A stretch of 54,003 nt of DNA from a candidate division Zixibacteria bacterium SM23_81 (GTDB lineage Bacteria > SM23-81): assembly GCA_001304015.1 (NCBI GenBank), contig LJUY01000013.1, positions 1 through 54,003 on the forward strand. Direction: 5' to 3'. Positions 17,478 to 25,686 of this stretch are shown one piece after another. Position numbers and translations under genes: made by a program. Each line of letters starts with the position of its first letter. Positions within the stretch are counted from its first letter, which is position 1. The notes below the pieces were generated by a model. That model ran no database searches, was not told the DNA's origin, and worked only from the letters and a program-made list of their open reading frames with translations.

Positions 17478-18857
17478 TCACAAAGGAAGCGCAGGACACG
17501 CATCCAGTCTGCCAGCGTAATAGTCGAGGGCCACTCGGCTGAGCAATAGACTATAGCTAGACTGAATCCAATCGTTATTGGCGGCCACATACTGAGCCCT
17601 GGCAAGCGTGAGCTCTGCCAGTATGGCCGAGCCAACGTCGTATCGTTCCTCGGTCACCTCCAGAGCCTGCCGGGCGAACTCTCGCTGTGTTTCTGCCGCC
17701 TCCAGCTGTTTTTGGGACGTCTGATAATCAAACAGCGATTGCTGAACTTCAAAAGTAACCGTTTGCGTTAGGTCTTCCAGGCTCAAACGTTCATTGTCCA
17801 ATTGGACCCGCGCTCTTTCGATGGCGCTCTTGGTCACAGAACGATCGAAGATCGGTATGGACAGGGACAGGCCGACCCTGGCGTCGGGATTGATGTCCAA
17901 GATTTGATCGGAGAAATCCGCATATTCAAATGAGCTATTATAACCTGAACCCACCTCGGCGGAAAGGGAGAGCGTCGGCCAGTAGCCGGAACGAGCTGCC
18001 TTGATCTGTTTCTCGACCGCCTCAATAGAGAAGGCCTGAGACCTGATATCTGTGCGATTTTCCAGGGCCATACCCAATTGAACGTCGACATCTCCACTGG
18101 CCAGCTCAGAGACAAGATCCTCAATCGGCATCACCTCAACCTCGTAATCCATAGATGGAGACAATCCGATCATTTTAAGTAACTGTAACTTGCTGATATT
18201 CAGATATTCCTCTGCCTGCAACACTCTCAGCTCAGCTTGAGAGATCCCCGCTTGTTGCTGCAACAGATCGGCCAGGGAACGATTGCCCACTTTATAAAAC
18301 TCCTCGATGCGCTCCAGTTGCTGACGTTGCGCGGTGAGGTTTTCGCGCTCACTGGCAAGCAACTCCTCATCCATAAGCACCTGCAGGTAACGGGAGAAGG
18401 TCTCGAAAATAACCGAGTCTTTAACACGCAAGAGACTCTCCTCGTTTGCCAATAGCTGCCTCCTAGCGTTCTGCAGGGAGGCAATATTGCCGAATCCGTC
18501 AAATATTGTTAGTCGTGTGGATAGACCCAGATTCAAAGAATGACTTTCCCGATTCTGCGTCACATCGGTCATTGGATCATAGTCTCGGGAGTACCCCTGA
18601 GAGGCCGAGGCCGAGGCACTCAAGTTGGGAAAGAAAGCGGCTTTGGATTGCCCCAGCGATATTTTACTTGATGCAACCTGATAGGAGGAGCGTTTTAGCT
18701 CGATGTTGTTCACCAGGGCGATGTCAATGGCATCCTTCAGGGAGATGAATCGAGACTCCTGAGCCTGGGCGATCTGCACCGCCATGGCGAGAAGGGCGAC
18801 AGCACAAATGAGGAAAATAAGAAAATACAGACTTGATCTGTCGAGATTGGGGTTCAT
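17478..18857 (-). CDS. TolC-family outer membrane efflux protein
   Basis: This 459-aa protein has a signal peptide (about 1-34, ending A-Q-A-Q) followed by two internally similar OEP halves. Each holds long amphipathic helices with the L-x-x-A-x-x-x-N-x-x-L and Y-x-x-G-x-x-x-L-A-E-L-T-x-A-R patterns of TolC subunits that trimerise into the outer-membrane and periplasmic channel. It is the first gene of the pump half of the cluster and is preceded by the ECF-type promoter at 18936-18967. The start at 18857 has AAGGA 9 nt upstream; another ATG lies 6 nt earlier and the open frame extends to 18950. Confidence 0.93.
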   Translation of the reverse strand: MNPNLDRSSLYFLIFLICAVALLAMAVQIAQAQESRFISLKDAIDIALVNNIELKRSSYQVASSKISLGQSKAAFFPNLSASASASQGYSRDYDPMTDVTQNRESHSLNLGLSTRLTIFDGFGNIASLQNARRQLLANEESLLRVKDSVIFETFSRYLQVLMDEELLASERENLTAQRQQLERIEEFYKVGNRSLADLLQQQAGISQAELRVLQAEEYLNISKLQLLKMIGLSPSMDYEVEVMPIEDLVSELASGDVDVQLGMALENRTDIRSQAFSIEAVEKQIKAARSGYWPTLSLSAEVGSGYNSSFEYADFSDQILDINPDARVGLSLSIPIFDRSVTKSAIERARVQLDNERLSLEDLTQTVTFEVQQSLFDYQTSQKQLEAAETQREFARQALEVTEERYDVGSAILAELTLARAQYVAANNDWIQSSYSLLLSRVALDYYAGRLDACPALPL

Positions 18858-18935
18858 GTACATGAATCCTTTTTCCGATGGGAATGAATATTGATGGCTG
18901 ACAGATGTCCAGATTTTCTGTCTCGTCTTCTGGAG

Positions 18936-18967
18936 AATTAGACAATCCAACCGATGATAATATTCCC
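18936..18967 (-). promoter_or_regulatory. ECF-sigma-type promoter upstream of tolC
   Basis: On the minus strand GGGAAT (18962-18967), 16 nt, then TTGTCTAATT (18936-18945). The same two blocks with the same spacing lie upstream of the ECF sigma gene. The layout equals the RpoE pattern (GGAAnnn, 16 nt, GTCTAA). The leader to the start codon would be about 70 nt. Confidence 0.75.
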
Positions 18968-19087
18968 TGCGTCTTGAAAAATCCGCCTGGAATCACAACG
19001 GGCCACCCTCAGACTAGAGAAAAGCCGCTGAGCCATCCGCGGTCAGAGGCCATCCTTAGAAGGTCATTTCGCTCTTCTATGATGATA

Positions 19088-19552
19088 TCAACCCTCGTCT
19101 CTCTCTGGTGGTGGTGGTGGAGGTGGTCCTGGTTCACTGGGAGGCGGCTGATGTCCTGGTTCGCGCCATCTGGAAGGACCAGGCCTTCGTCCCCTCAGAT
19201 ACTTTGGCGGCTTCGGTTGCCTTTCCAGACGCTTTTTCTGCCCGTCCGTGAGGATGGGATCCAGGTCTTTCCTGAGGGAATCTCTCAGAGCCAACATCTC
19301 ACTCTCGAAATGGGAATGAATCTCTAAAAACTGCTCTGAGTGTTTCATTAGGATCTCGTGCACCGCTTCCCGCTGTGACTCATCAGGGCCGATGAGTTCC
19401 TCGATGCGGGTGGTCAAATGCTCGGGATGACGAAGGTTCACGAACCGTCTCACCCGATGACGAAGGACGGCTCCGGTGATCAATGAGCCAATGACCATCC
19501 CGATGACGAGCGTGACGACAATGATGATATACGTTTTTGTCTCGATCTTCAT
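19088..19552 (-). CDS. Membrane-anchored Spy/CnrX-like periplasmic sensor
   Basis: This 154-aa protein has an N-terminal membrane anchor (about 8-28), then a four-helix periplasmic domain with E-L-I-G-P-D-E-S-Q-R-E-A-V-H and D-P-I-L-T-D-G-Q-K-K-R-L, the spacing of the Spy/CpxP/ZraP/CnrX heavy-metal-sensor family. Several His residues cluster in the helical part (H-P-E-H, M-K-H, I-H-S-H). The last 40 residues are a Pro-rich tail. Its start overlaps the anti-sigma stop by 4 nt, so the three upstream genes form a coupled unit. By analogy with CnrX it would sense the periplasm and release the anti-sigma factor; that is inference. Confidence 0.75.
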   Translation of the reverse strand: MKIETKTYIIIVVTLVIGMVIGSLITGAVLRHRVRRFVNLRHPEHLTTRIEELIGPDESQREAVHEILMKHSEQFLEIHSHFESEMLALRDSLRKDLDPILTDGQKKRLERQPKPPKYLRGRRPGPSRWREPGHQPPPSEPGPPPPPPPERDEG

Positions 19553-19983
19553 AGCAGATCCTCCATAGTGGCATCGAACGGAGACTCCAGTACTTCCACT
19601 AGGGTCTCCTGGGACATGCCGAAGGCGCCAGTGATGGAAATATCTCCGCTCTTCACAAAATTGTAAACCAATAAAAGAAGAATAGCCGTGGCAGAGACCA
19701 CAGCCACCCGACGAAAGGCCAGCTTAAGAGACTCGAAGAACTTTTCCAGGCCATTTTTCGCCTCCGTTGCTGAGGTGATGGCGTGCATCACCCGTTCAGC
19801 AAAAAAGGGGCGAAACGATTTGGCTGCGCTAGCAGAGATCTCATTTCGAAGGGCAACGATGCGGTCCTTCTCGTCTCGCAACTCCTTCGACCGCGCCAGC
19901 GCCTCATTAAGCTCCTCGTTCTCCTCTGGTGTCAGGGCGTCGTCAAAAAACCGATAGAGCAAATCAATGGCTTTTTTATTCAT
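19549..19983 (-). CDS. Probable membrane anti-sigma factor
   Basis: This 144-aa protein has a cytoplasmic N-terminus beginning L-L-Y-R-F-F-D-D-A-L-T-P-E-E, the typical first helix of anti-sigma domains (L-x-x-Y-x-D-G-x-L), and one transmembrane helix at about 92-110. There is no His-x3-Cys-x2-Cys zinc signature, so it is not a ZAS-type protein and is closer in layout to CnrY. About 34 residues follow the helix in the periplasm. The gene overlaps both the sigma gene and the Spy-like gene by 4 nt, which fits stoichiometric co-expression. No close family name could be assigned from sequence alone. Confidence 0.75.
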   Translation of the reverse strand: MNKKAIDLLYRFFDDALTPEENEELNEALARSKELRDEKDRIVALRNEISASAAKSFRPFFAERVMHAITSATEAKNGLEKFFESLKLAFRRVAVVSATAILLLLVYNFVKSGDISITGAFGMSQETLVEVLESPFDATMEDLL

Positions 19984-20543
19984 CGCTCATCTCCATAATA
20001 TGGTATTAACAGCTCTTTCAACTTTTTCTGCGCCCGCGATAGGCGTGATAGCACAGTACCTAGGGGTACATGCAAAATTTTGGCCGTTTCCTCCGCTGAA
20101 TAACCATCGATGAGCCTTAACACAACCACAGCGCGGAACTTGCTTTCCAGCTTCCCAATGGCCCGCTGCACGATTTCCTTATCCTCATTTTTTTGACCGT
20201 TCGCTTTTGTATCGGGCAACTCATAAATCTCTTCTGGTGATTTCTGATAGAACAACAAGCCCCGACGTCTTCGCCGCTTCAGCTCATTCAAGGACAGGTT
20301 GATGGCAATACGAGTGAGATAAGTTGCCAAACTGGACTCTCCTCGAAACTTCTCCATATTCTTGTATAAACGTATGAACGTTTCCTGACCAACATCTTCT
20401 GCCTCTGCACAATTGCCCAGCATGCCGATAACCGTCGCGGCCACGCGGGGCTCATGGCGCTTGACGAGTTCCTTGAAGGCTTCCTGATCGCCCTGGCGTG
20501 CAGCCGAGACCAATTTAGCGTCGGTCAAATTTTGTTCCGCCAA
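19980..20543 (-). CDS. ECF RNA polymerase sigma factor
   Basis: This 187-aa sigma-70 family ECF protein has region 2 (A-R-Q-G-D-Q-E-A-F-K-E-L-V, then E-D-V-G-Q-E-T-F-I-R-L-Y and L-A-T-Y-L-T-R-I-A-I-N) and region 4 (F-R-A-V-V-V-L-R-L-I-D-G-Y-S-A-E-E-T-A followed by G-T-V-L-S-R-L-S-R-A-Q-K). No extra domains are present. The start appears to be a TTG at 20543, with AGAGGG 11 nt upstream and no nearby ATG in frame. The promoter at 20570-20601 matches the one before tolC, so the factor probably controls itself and the exporter. It is the first of seven co-directional genes. Confidence 0.93.
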   Translation of the reverse strand: MAEQNLTDAKLVSAARQGDQEAFKELVKRHEPRVAATVIGMLGNCAEAEDVGQETFIRLYKNMEKFRGESSLATYLTRIAINLSLNELKRRRRRGLLFYQKSPEEIYELPDTKANGQKNEDKEIVQRAIGKLESKFRAVVVLRLIDGYSAEETAKILHVPLGTVLSRLSRAQKKLKELLIPYYGDER

Positions 20544-20569
20544 AATGTCAGATTCCCTCTCTTTTTATT

Positions 20570-20601
20570 AATTAGACAACCGATTCTCATGATGCATTCC
20601 C
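20570..20601 (-). promoter_or_regulatory. ECF-sigma-type promoter upstream of the sigma gene
   Basis: On the minus strand GGGAAT (20596-20601), 16 nt, then TTGTCTAATT (20570-20579). It is identical in both blocks and spacing to the site upstream of tolC and lies about 27 nt before the sigma start codon, so autoregulation is likely. Confidence 0.75.
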
Positions 20602-20740
20602 GTATTCATCGATTTTTTGAATTTTCTCACAAATCCGGAGATGATTTTTGATATGGAAGGTTGTCGCTCACACCATATAGGAGAATCTGATTGTTCACAC
20701 GTCTCGTCATCCCGGCAAATGCCGGAATCCCCCTCTCTCA

Positions 20741-20909
20741 TGTCATTCCTACGAAGTTTATCCCCACAAAAGTGGGGACTTGTCCCCCAGAAACCTGCCC
20801 CCGCGAAAGCGGGGAGCGAGGAGCGCGGAGTGAGAAGCAGGAATCTCCGGATTCAAGAATCCTAACAGATTTTCCTTCAACAGAGACGCCTGCATGCGCA
20901 GGCATGACA
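20741..20909 (-). repeat. Interspersed palindromic element, copy 1
   Basis: This element of about 169 bp is bounded by TGTCATTCCT and GGCATGACA and built from nested palindromes (CCCCGCGAAAGCGGGG, CCCCACAAAAGTGGGG, CCTGCATGCGCAGG). Read on the minus strand it matches copy 2 at 47449-47568 along most of its length (shared words GTCATGCCTGCGCA, CTGTTAGGATTC, GAGATTCCTGCT, TTCGCGGGG). Copy 1 has an additional GTGGGG hairpin of about 40 bp. Confidence 0.75.
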
Positions 20910-20970
20910 ACTGTCTATATGACGTCGGGTATATCCCAGCGACGAGCCGATTCTTTAACGAGCTCATTGA

Positions 20971-21001
20971 AAAAGGCCGCCCCTGCAGAGAAAGACGGCC
21001 T
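20971..21001 (-). terminator. Terminator of the deoxyribosyltransferase-like gene
   Basis: On the minus strand the AGGCCG arm (20996-21001) pairs with CGGCCT (20974-20979), followed by TTTT. It lies 27 nt after the stop at 21029. The stem is short (6 bp) but GC-rich. Confidence 0.6.
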
Positions 21002-21028
21002 CCTGAAAATCATCCTGCAGAGAGCAGG

Positions 21029-21460
21029 TCAGGCGGAGGGGGCACATCTGCGGATAAATCTCTCCAGTATCTCCTCAAGCTCTCTCGTTGACTCATACGT
21101 TTCCAGGGTCAACAGCTCAGATGAGTTTCCCGAGATCATGGCCGACAGGGATCCCGATGATCGGTGGCGGAGACAGAGCGCCGGAATGTTTCTCACGTGC
21201 AGGGCAAAAGAAATCTCATACCCCACGCCCAAGCTGGGCGCAGAGACCTCTGCGATGATTACATCGGCCTGTTGGAGCCATTGCACATCCCGTCGATAGA
21301 TGCCCTGGTCGTCCAAGACGGAATCCTGCCCTTCGCCTGATTGAGGCACAAGCTCGGTCAGGGGAACATGGCCCATCTGCTGGATGAGAAGCACGATTTC
21401 TCCAAAGAACCGACCATAGGATCGATCCCCGCGTATGGGCCCAGCACAATAGACTTTCAT
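21029..21460 (-). CDS. Nucleoside 2-deoxyribosyltransferase-like protein
   Basis: This 143-aa protein begins M-K-V-Y-C-A-G-P-I-R-G, the phosphate/sugar-binding start of the NDT/RCL (DNPH1) family. It continues with D-x-x-W-L-Q-Q-A-D-V-I-I-A-E-V-S-A-P-S-L-G-V-G-Y-E, where the Glu of G-Y-E is the expected nucleophile and the A-E-V-S segment lines the pocket. Family members cleave or exchange the N-glycosidic bond of 2-deoxynucleosides or their 5-phosphates. Length fits the DNPH1 side of the family. It stands alone between a repeat-bearing gap and a terminator, with a weak ribosome site. A house-cleaning role in nucleotide salvage is the likeliest reading. Confidence 0.85.
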   Translation of the reverse strand: MKVYCAGPIRGDRSYGRFFGEIVLLIQQMGHVPLTELVPQSGEGQDSVLDDQGIYRRDVQWLQQADVIIAEVSAPSLGVGYEISFALHVRNIPALCLRHRSSGSLSAMISGNSSELLTLETYESTRELEEILERFIRRCAPSA

Positions 21461-21529
21461 AGTATTATTCTGTGTGATTTAGAATATGTGATGATTAGAC
21501 CTAATAATTAACGCCCATGATGATCGCCC

Positions 21530-21602
21530 GTAATACGCAATACGTATTTCGTATTACGTATTTCGCAGATTCCCATTACGCCATACGCATTGGGTAATGC
21601 GG
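21530..21602. repeat. Degenerate TACGCAATACG-type tandem words
   Basis: The gap between the deoxyribosyltransferase-like and LysE genes is made of imperfect 7-11 nt words such as TAATACGCAA, TACGTATTTCG, ATTACGCCATACGCAT. A relative of this array occurs at 45169-45221. It is non-coding. Confidence 0.7.
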
Positions 21603-21604
21603 TT

Positions 21605-22237
21605 TCATAACAAGATCCACACGCCACGATATAAGAAATAACCCCCGAACAGCACTAAAAATAGGCCGCAGAATATGAACAGACCCCGGTAGAATCGCCC
21701 GGCCACGAATTTATGCCCAAAGGCAATGAGAGCCGCGATGAAACTATACCAGACCAGATCTGAGAGGAAATGGCCGCTGTAAAAAGCCGCTATGCCACTG
21801 TAGCCCCGCTGCAATGACAGGGAGATATAGGCCATGCCCACGGTAGCCCACCACAGAAACCAGTAGGGATTTGACAGGCTGGTCAGGATGCCCGCCAGCA
21901 AGGGAGACGTGGGCGTAGCCCCGGTCAATTCCGACTCTCCCTCACCCCCACCCTTCCCCGACAACATCCCCCACCCCATCCAGGCCAACACCAGTCCGCC
22001 GACAATGCCCAAAACCCCGGTGACTGGATCCAAGACCAGATACTGCCCCAAACCCAGGATGACCCCCACAACCAGGGCCAGCTCCAGGATGGCATGCCCC
22101 AGCACGATAAGGGGACCGACGATAAATCCCCGACGAGTGGCATGGCTAATGGTGACGGCCAGCACAGGACCAGGCATAAGGGCTCCGGAGAGTCCAACCA
22201 GAAAGGAGGTGAGGAAGATCTGGGGGAGGGTGTCCAT
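21605..22237 (-). CDS. LysE/RhtB-family exporter
   Basis: This 210-aa membrane protein has about six hydrophobic helices. The N-terminal segment G-L-S-G-A-L-M-P-G-P-V-L-A-V-T-I-S is the LysE family signature, and T-S-L-S-N-P-Y-W-F-L-W-W-A-T-V-G is the mid-protein loop motif typical of the family. LysE-type proteins export amino acids or related compounds in exchange for protons. The substrate cannot be told from sequence. It starts 52 nt after the stop of the site-2 protease gene, in the same direction, so probably the same transcript. Confidence 0.88.
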   Translation of the reverse strand: MDTLPQIFLTSFLVGLSGALMPGPVLAVTISHATRRGFIVGPLIVLGHAILELALVVGVILGLGQYLVLDPVTGVLGIVGGLVLAWMGWGMLSGKGGGEGESELTGATPTSPLLAGILTSLSNPYWFLWWATVGMAYISLSLQRGYSGIAAFYSGHFLSDLVWYSFIAALIAFGHKFVAGRFYRGLFIFCGLFLVLFGGYFLYRGVWILL

Positions 22238-22289
22238 GGGATGTCAACTTGGATTACGTGCCACAGCGGATATGCAGCTCGCCGAAGTC

Positions 22290-23144
22290 TCACAGAATAT
22301 CCGGGAAGGGCACCGGGGTAAAGGATAAGATGAACAGGATGAGCATGAACACCCCGATGAGCTTCCGCTTCACATCCAGCGGAGTTTGATCATCCCTGGG
22401 CGCGGGATGCTTGATCAGGCCCAGCACCAGAATGAGAGCGATGAGAAAAAACCAGGGCCGGAAAAAGTACCAGGCGATGAGCGCGAAAATGCCCAAGGCG
22501 ATCGAGAAAGCCCACCTGCTTCTCTGGCCCATTAAGGCATACACCACATGCCCCCCATCGAGCTGTCCGATGGGGAGAAGGTTGAGGGCCATGACGTAGA
22601 GCCCTATCCAACCCGCAAAAGCCACCGGGTGAAGGAAGATGTCAAAACCCTCGGGAACGATGCCCACGAACACCTTAGCCAGGGCAAGGAAAAGAATAGA
22701 ATCGCCCAATCTGAAGGTCGGTACGGAGACCTCGGAAAGGGGAAGAACAGAGGAGTGCTTCAGGCCGAGAATGATAGCTGGGATCGTGAAAAAAAATCCG
22801 GCCAGAGGGCCGGCCACGGCGATATCGAAGAGGGCTCGACGACTGGTCATCGAGCCACGCATCTTGATAATCGCACCAAGGGTGCCAAAGGGAGGGAGAA
22901 AGGGAATGAAGAAAGGAAGGCTGGCGGGAACACCGTATCTTCGGGTCATGAGAAAATGACCCATCTCGTGGGCCAAGAGGATGGTCATCAGGCTGGCGGA
23001 ATAAATCAGCCCTCCCACCGCAAAAGTGGTCAGAACCGTCAGGACAAAAAGGATCACATTCCGCCAGCGACCCAGACCCTGCCATTTCTTCCAGGCTCTT
23101 TCAAGAGGCCCAAACAGGGCACGAAGAATCCGTCTCCGCTCCAT
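22290..23144 (-). CDS. Site-2 protease family (M50) membrane metallopeptidase
   Basis: This 284-aa protein has several transmembrane helices. The zinc motif H-E-M-G-H lies in the second hydrophobic segment (I-L-L-A-H-E-M-G-H-F-L) and the third-ligand motif L-L-P-I-G-Q-L-D-G-G-H lies near residue 200. This is the N-x-x-P/L-D-G pattern of intramembrane proteases of the SpoIVFB/RseP clan. No PDZ domain is present, so it is of the short SREBP-site-2-like type. Possible substrates include anti-sigma factors; one is encoded 3 kb away, but a link is unproven. GGAGG lies just 2 nt before the ATG, closer than usual. Confidence 0.88.
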   Translation of the reverse strand: MERRRILRALFGPLERAWKKWQGLGRWRNVILFVLTVLTTFAVGGLIYSASLMTILLAHEMGHFLMTRRYGVPASLPFFIPFLPPFGTLGAIIKMRGSMTSRRALFDIAVAGPLAGFFFTIPAIILGLKHSSVLPLSEVSVPTFRLGDSILFLALAKVFVGIVPEGFDIFLHPVAFAGWIGLYVMALNLLPIGQLDGGHVVYALMGQRSRWAFSIALGIFALIAWYFFRPWFFLIALILVLGLIKHPAPRDDQTPLDVKRKLIGVFMLILFILSFTPVPFPDIL

Positions 23145-23189
23145 ATCCTCCGTCTCAGCAACTCCTAAGAAACTCTAGACCCGGACCGT

Positions 23190-23624
23190 TCACTCGTCAA
23201 GAATACCCTCGGTCAGGGAGAGGGCGATGCTGGAGAGCATGACCTCTACTCCTAGCTTGGTGAAATCGCCGGATAGAAGCTCCCTCTTCACATTGGCGTA
23301 TAGGGAACAAGCCGCTCCTTTCTCGATGACAAGCCCCGAGATCTTGCCCCCGAATTCCCCGACGAAGGTCACCTCCCCCAGATCATCGCTGATGACGTAG
23401 CCGGAACAGGCATGCAGTTGAAGGTGGCTGGTGTTGGTATACACCACGACAAGGGTGCCTTTTTCTGGACCCAGGGGGATATTGGGATAGACCTCCAGAA
23501 TGAGGGCCCGCTGTTCCTCTGGGTTGCTTAACCTCAAGAAGTAGTGGTCCTTTTCCTTGCGAACCTCCTCTGGTTCCAACGCCTTGACGATCTTATCGAT
23601 ATCTTTTGGGGTGATATTGGCCAT
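23190..23624 (-). CDS. Conserved-looking hypothetical protein
   Basis: This 144-aa protein has no signal peptide, transmembrane helix or motif I recognise. Its first 35 residues are charged and helical (P-K-D-I-D-K-I-V-K-A-L-E-P-E-E-V-R-K-E-K), followed by a mostly beta region with alternating hydrophobics and the phrase Y-T-N-T-S-H-L-Q-L-H. It has normal codon use, AGGAA before the ATG, and sits between the site-2 protease gene and a small charged ORF in the same direction. The strand-rich body could be a small binding domain. No function is proposed. Confidence 0.6.
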   Translation of the reverse strand: MANITPKDIDKIVKALEPEEVRKEKDHYFLRLSNPEEQRALILEVYPNIPLGPEKGTLVVVYTNTSHLQLHACSGYVISDDLGEVTFVGEFGGKISGLVIEKGAACSLYANVKRELLSGDFTKLGVEVMLSSIALSLTEGILDE

Positions 23625-23689
23625 TTCCTATCTCTGTTGAAAATTGATCTTGCCGATAATCGTTGTGATCCTTTAAAAAAATGCGGGGC

Positions 23690-23881
23690 TTATTTACGAC
23701 CGGGTGACTTGTAACTTCTGATTGATTTCCTCTTGCTGCCCGGGAGGTGGTCCCAGTGTTTGCGGCTGCGCTTTCGACGCCGAGGAGGCGCCGGGTTCCC
23801 TTGGTCCCTATCTTCCTCATCTCGATCCTGTCGAACATCATCCCGGTCGCGGTGCTCATCCTTCCCTTTGGATTCGATCAT
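23690..23881 (-). CDS. Small highly charged protein downstream of yifB
   Basis: This 63-aa frame has an acidic/basic first half (E-S-K-G-K-D-E-H-R-D-R-D-D) and a strongly basic second half (P-P-R-R-R-K-R-S-R-K). Its ATG at 23881 has a perfect AAGGAG 8 nt upstream and lies 18 nt after the yifB stop, which argues for a translated gene. The basic end suggests nucleic-acid contact. No family is recognised, and overlapping frames on the other strand exist, so it may still be chance. Confidence 0.5.
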   Translation of the reverse strand: MIESKGKDEHRDRDDVRQDRDEEDRDQGNPAPPRRRKRSRKHWDHLPGSKRKSIRSYKSPGRK

Positions 23882-23899
23882 AACCACAACTCCTTCCCG

Positions 23900-25432
23900 C
23901 TACATCCACAGATTTCTGTCCAAACTGCGATACTGAATTGCCTCGGCGACGTGTGCTGAACTGATGGACTCTTGCCCCTCCAGATCGGCTATGGTGCGGG
24001 AGACCTTCAGGATGCGATCATAGGCCCTGGCTGAAAGTCCAAATTTGGACACCGCCATCTGCAGCAGGTTCGAGGAGCTGGTATCGATGGCGCAGTATCT
24101 CCGAATATCCTGAGATGACATCTGAGCATTGCTGTAAATTTTACGGTGCTGAAACCTGGGAAGTTGCAACTTTCGTGCTCGTATAACGCGTTCTCTGATA
24201 GCCGATGAGGCGTCTCCTTGTGATAGCCCCGACAGCTCTTTGTAACGCACGGCTGGCACCTCGATGTGAATATCGATACGGTCCAGCAGCGGTCCAGAGA
24301 TGCGCGACATGTAACGCTGAATCTGCAAAGGTGTGCAGGAACATTCCACCCGCGCATCGGAGTAGTAACCACAGGGACAGGGATTCATGGCCGCAGCCAG
24401 CATAAAATTTGCCGGATAGGTCAGAGAGATGTTGGCCCTGGCGATGGTGACCTGACCATCCTCCAATGGTTGCCTCATGACCTCCAGCACATTCTTTTTA
24501 AACTCGGGCAGCTCGTCCAGAAAGAGAACCCCTCGATGGGCCAGACTCACCTCCCCGGGCCTGGGATGATGGCCTCCTCCAATAAGCCCAGCATCGCTGA
24601 TGGTGTGATGAGGCGCTCGGAATGGCCGGATGGCGATGAGGGCTTTCTCCCTGGGCAACAGGCCGGCCACCGAGTGAATTCTGGTGGTCTCCAGGGCTTC
24701 ATCCAAGGTCATGGGGGGCAGAATGGTGGGAAGGCGCCGAGCCAGCATGGTTTTCCCAGAGCCCGGAGGACCTACCATGATGATGTTATGACCCCCTGCT
24801 GCAGCCACCTCAAGGGCTCTCTTAACGTGCTCCTGGCCCTTGACATCGGAGAAATCCGCATCGTAATGTGAACTTTGGGCGAAGAGATCATCTAGGTCAA
24901 CGGTGAAGGGCTCTGGGCACTTCTGCTCATTGAGCATCTCCACCGTCTCGCCCAGGGATGATACGGGGAAAACCCGCAGGCCCTCGACGATGGCCGCCTC
25001 CTGGGCATTGCCGGATGGAACTATTATGCCCCCAACCTGTTGACGGCGCGCCTCGGTGGCCATGGAGAGCACCGCCCGAACGTTCCGCAAGCTCCCATCC
25101 AGAGAGAGCTCACCCAACAGCACCATCCGCATCAGCAGCTCCCGACTCACTTGATCGGTGGCGGCTAGGATACCCACCGCTATGGGCAGATCAAAGCCGG
25201 CGCCCTCTTTGCGAATGTCGGCCGGGGCTAAGTTGACTGTAATTCGCTTTCGCGGAAACACGAAGCCCGCATTCTTGATGGCTGCGCTGACCCTGTCTTT
25301 GCTCTCCTTAACGGCACCGTCGGGAAGTCCTACAGTAGAAAAATATGGAAGACCCCCACTGATGTCAACTTCGACTCTCACCAGATAGGCTTCTATCCCC
25401 AGATTGGCGCTGCTTAAAACCTGAGCCAACAT
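23900..25432 (-). CDS. yifB: YifB/ComM-family Mg-chelatase-like AAA ATPase
   Basis: This 510-aa protein has an N-terminal ChlI/Lon-S16-like fold (about 1-170, G-L-P-D[10 protein letters not shown] and [11 protein letters not shown]) and a central AAA+ Mg-chelatase domain with Walker [16 protein letters not shown]. The conserved N-P-C-P-C-G-Y-Y motif, an arginine-finger region and a C-terminal helical lid follow. ComM, the best-studied member, is a hexameric helicase helping branch migration in natural transformation; many members lie in non-transformable species. The promoter at 25500-25528 gives a leader of about 60 nt. A small charged ORF follows in the likely operon. Confidence 0.93.
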   Translation of the reverse strand: MLAQVLSSANLGIEAYLVRVEVDISGGLPYFSTVGLPDGAVKESKDRVSAAIKNAGFVFPRKRITVNLAPADIRKEGAGFDLPIAVGILAATDQVSRELLMRMVLLGELSLDGSLRNVRAVLSMATEARRQQVGGIIVPSGNAQEAAIVEGLRVFPVSSLGETVEMLNEQKCPEPFTVDLDDLFAQSSHYDADFSDVKGQEHVKRALEVAAAGGHNIIMVGPPGSGKTMLARRLPTILPPMTLDEALETTRIHSVAGLLPREKALIAIRPFRAPHHTISDAGLIGGGHHPRPGEVSLAHRGVLFLDELPEFKKNVLEVMRQPLEDGQVTIARANISLTYPANFMLAAAMNPCPCGYYSDARVECSCTPLQIQRYMSRISGPLLDRIDIHIEVPAVRYKELSGLSQGDASSAIRERVIRARKLQLPRFQHRKIYSNAQMSSQDIRRYCAIDTSSSNLLQMAVSKFGLSARAYDRILKVSRTIADLEGQESISSAHVAEAIQYRSLDRNLWM

Positions 25433-25499
25433 GGCAAAACCTCCATGCGGCTCCGCTCGGCTTGCGACCTTCCAGTTTGAATTTCAAAGATCCGTAAAT

Positions 25500-25528
25500 A
25501 CTATACGAATTATCCCACAATCTGTCAA
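25500..25528 (-). promoter_or_regulatory. Sigma70-type promoter for yifB
   Basis: On the minus strand TTGACA (25523-25528), 17 nt, then TATAGT (25500-25505). This is a near-consensus promoter in the 254-nt gap between the giant TPR gene and yifB. Confidence 0.75.
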
Positions 25529-25621
25529 GCTCTAAATTTCGTCTACAAAATGCCAGTCCTTCATTTCCTCGGTTCAAAGGAGAACTGCAGATTTCGCTCA
25601 CCTCGCTTGGCGGCAGCGATA

Positions 25622-25653
25622 GAAAAAAGACGCCGTGAACCTCACCCGGCGTC
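25622..25653 (-). terminator. Terminator of the giant TPR gene
   Basis: GACGCCG (25629-25635) pairs with CGGCGTC (25647-25653) around an 11-nt loop. On the minus strand the stem is followed by TTTTTT. It lies 33 nt past the stop at 25687. Confidence 0.8.
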
Positions 25654-25686
25654 CGGACAGAGAAGATTTTTCCTGGGAATAGGGAA

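Larger units (their letters stand above)
20544..21028. other. 485-nt gap with promoter, palindromic repeat and terminator
   Basis: The gap holds the ECF-type promoter (20570-20601), a small GCCGG-type palindrome (about 20705-20730), the interspersed palindromic element at 20741-20909 and the terminator at 20971-21001. No gene is supported; the open frames across it are repeat-derived. Confidence 0.7.

Noticed and set aside
22548-23168. 206-aa plus-strand ORF
   Set aside because: It is the complement of the site-2 protease gene, with biased charged composition; a shadow frame.
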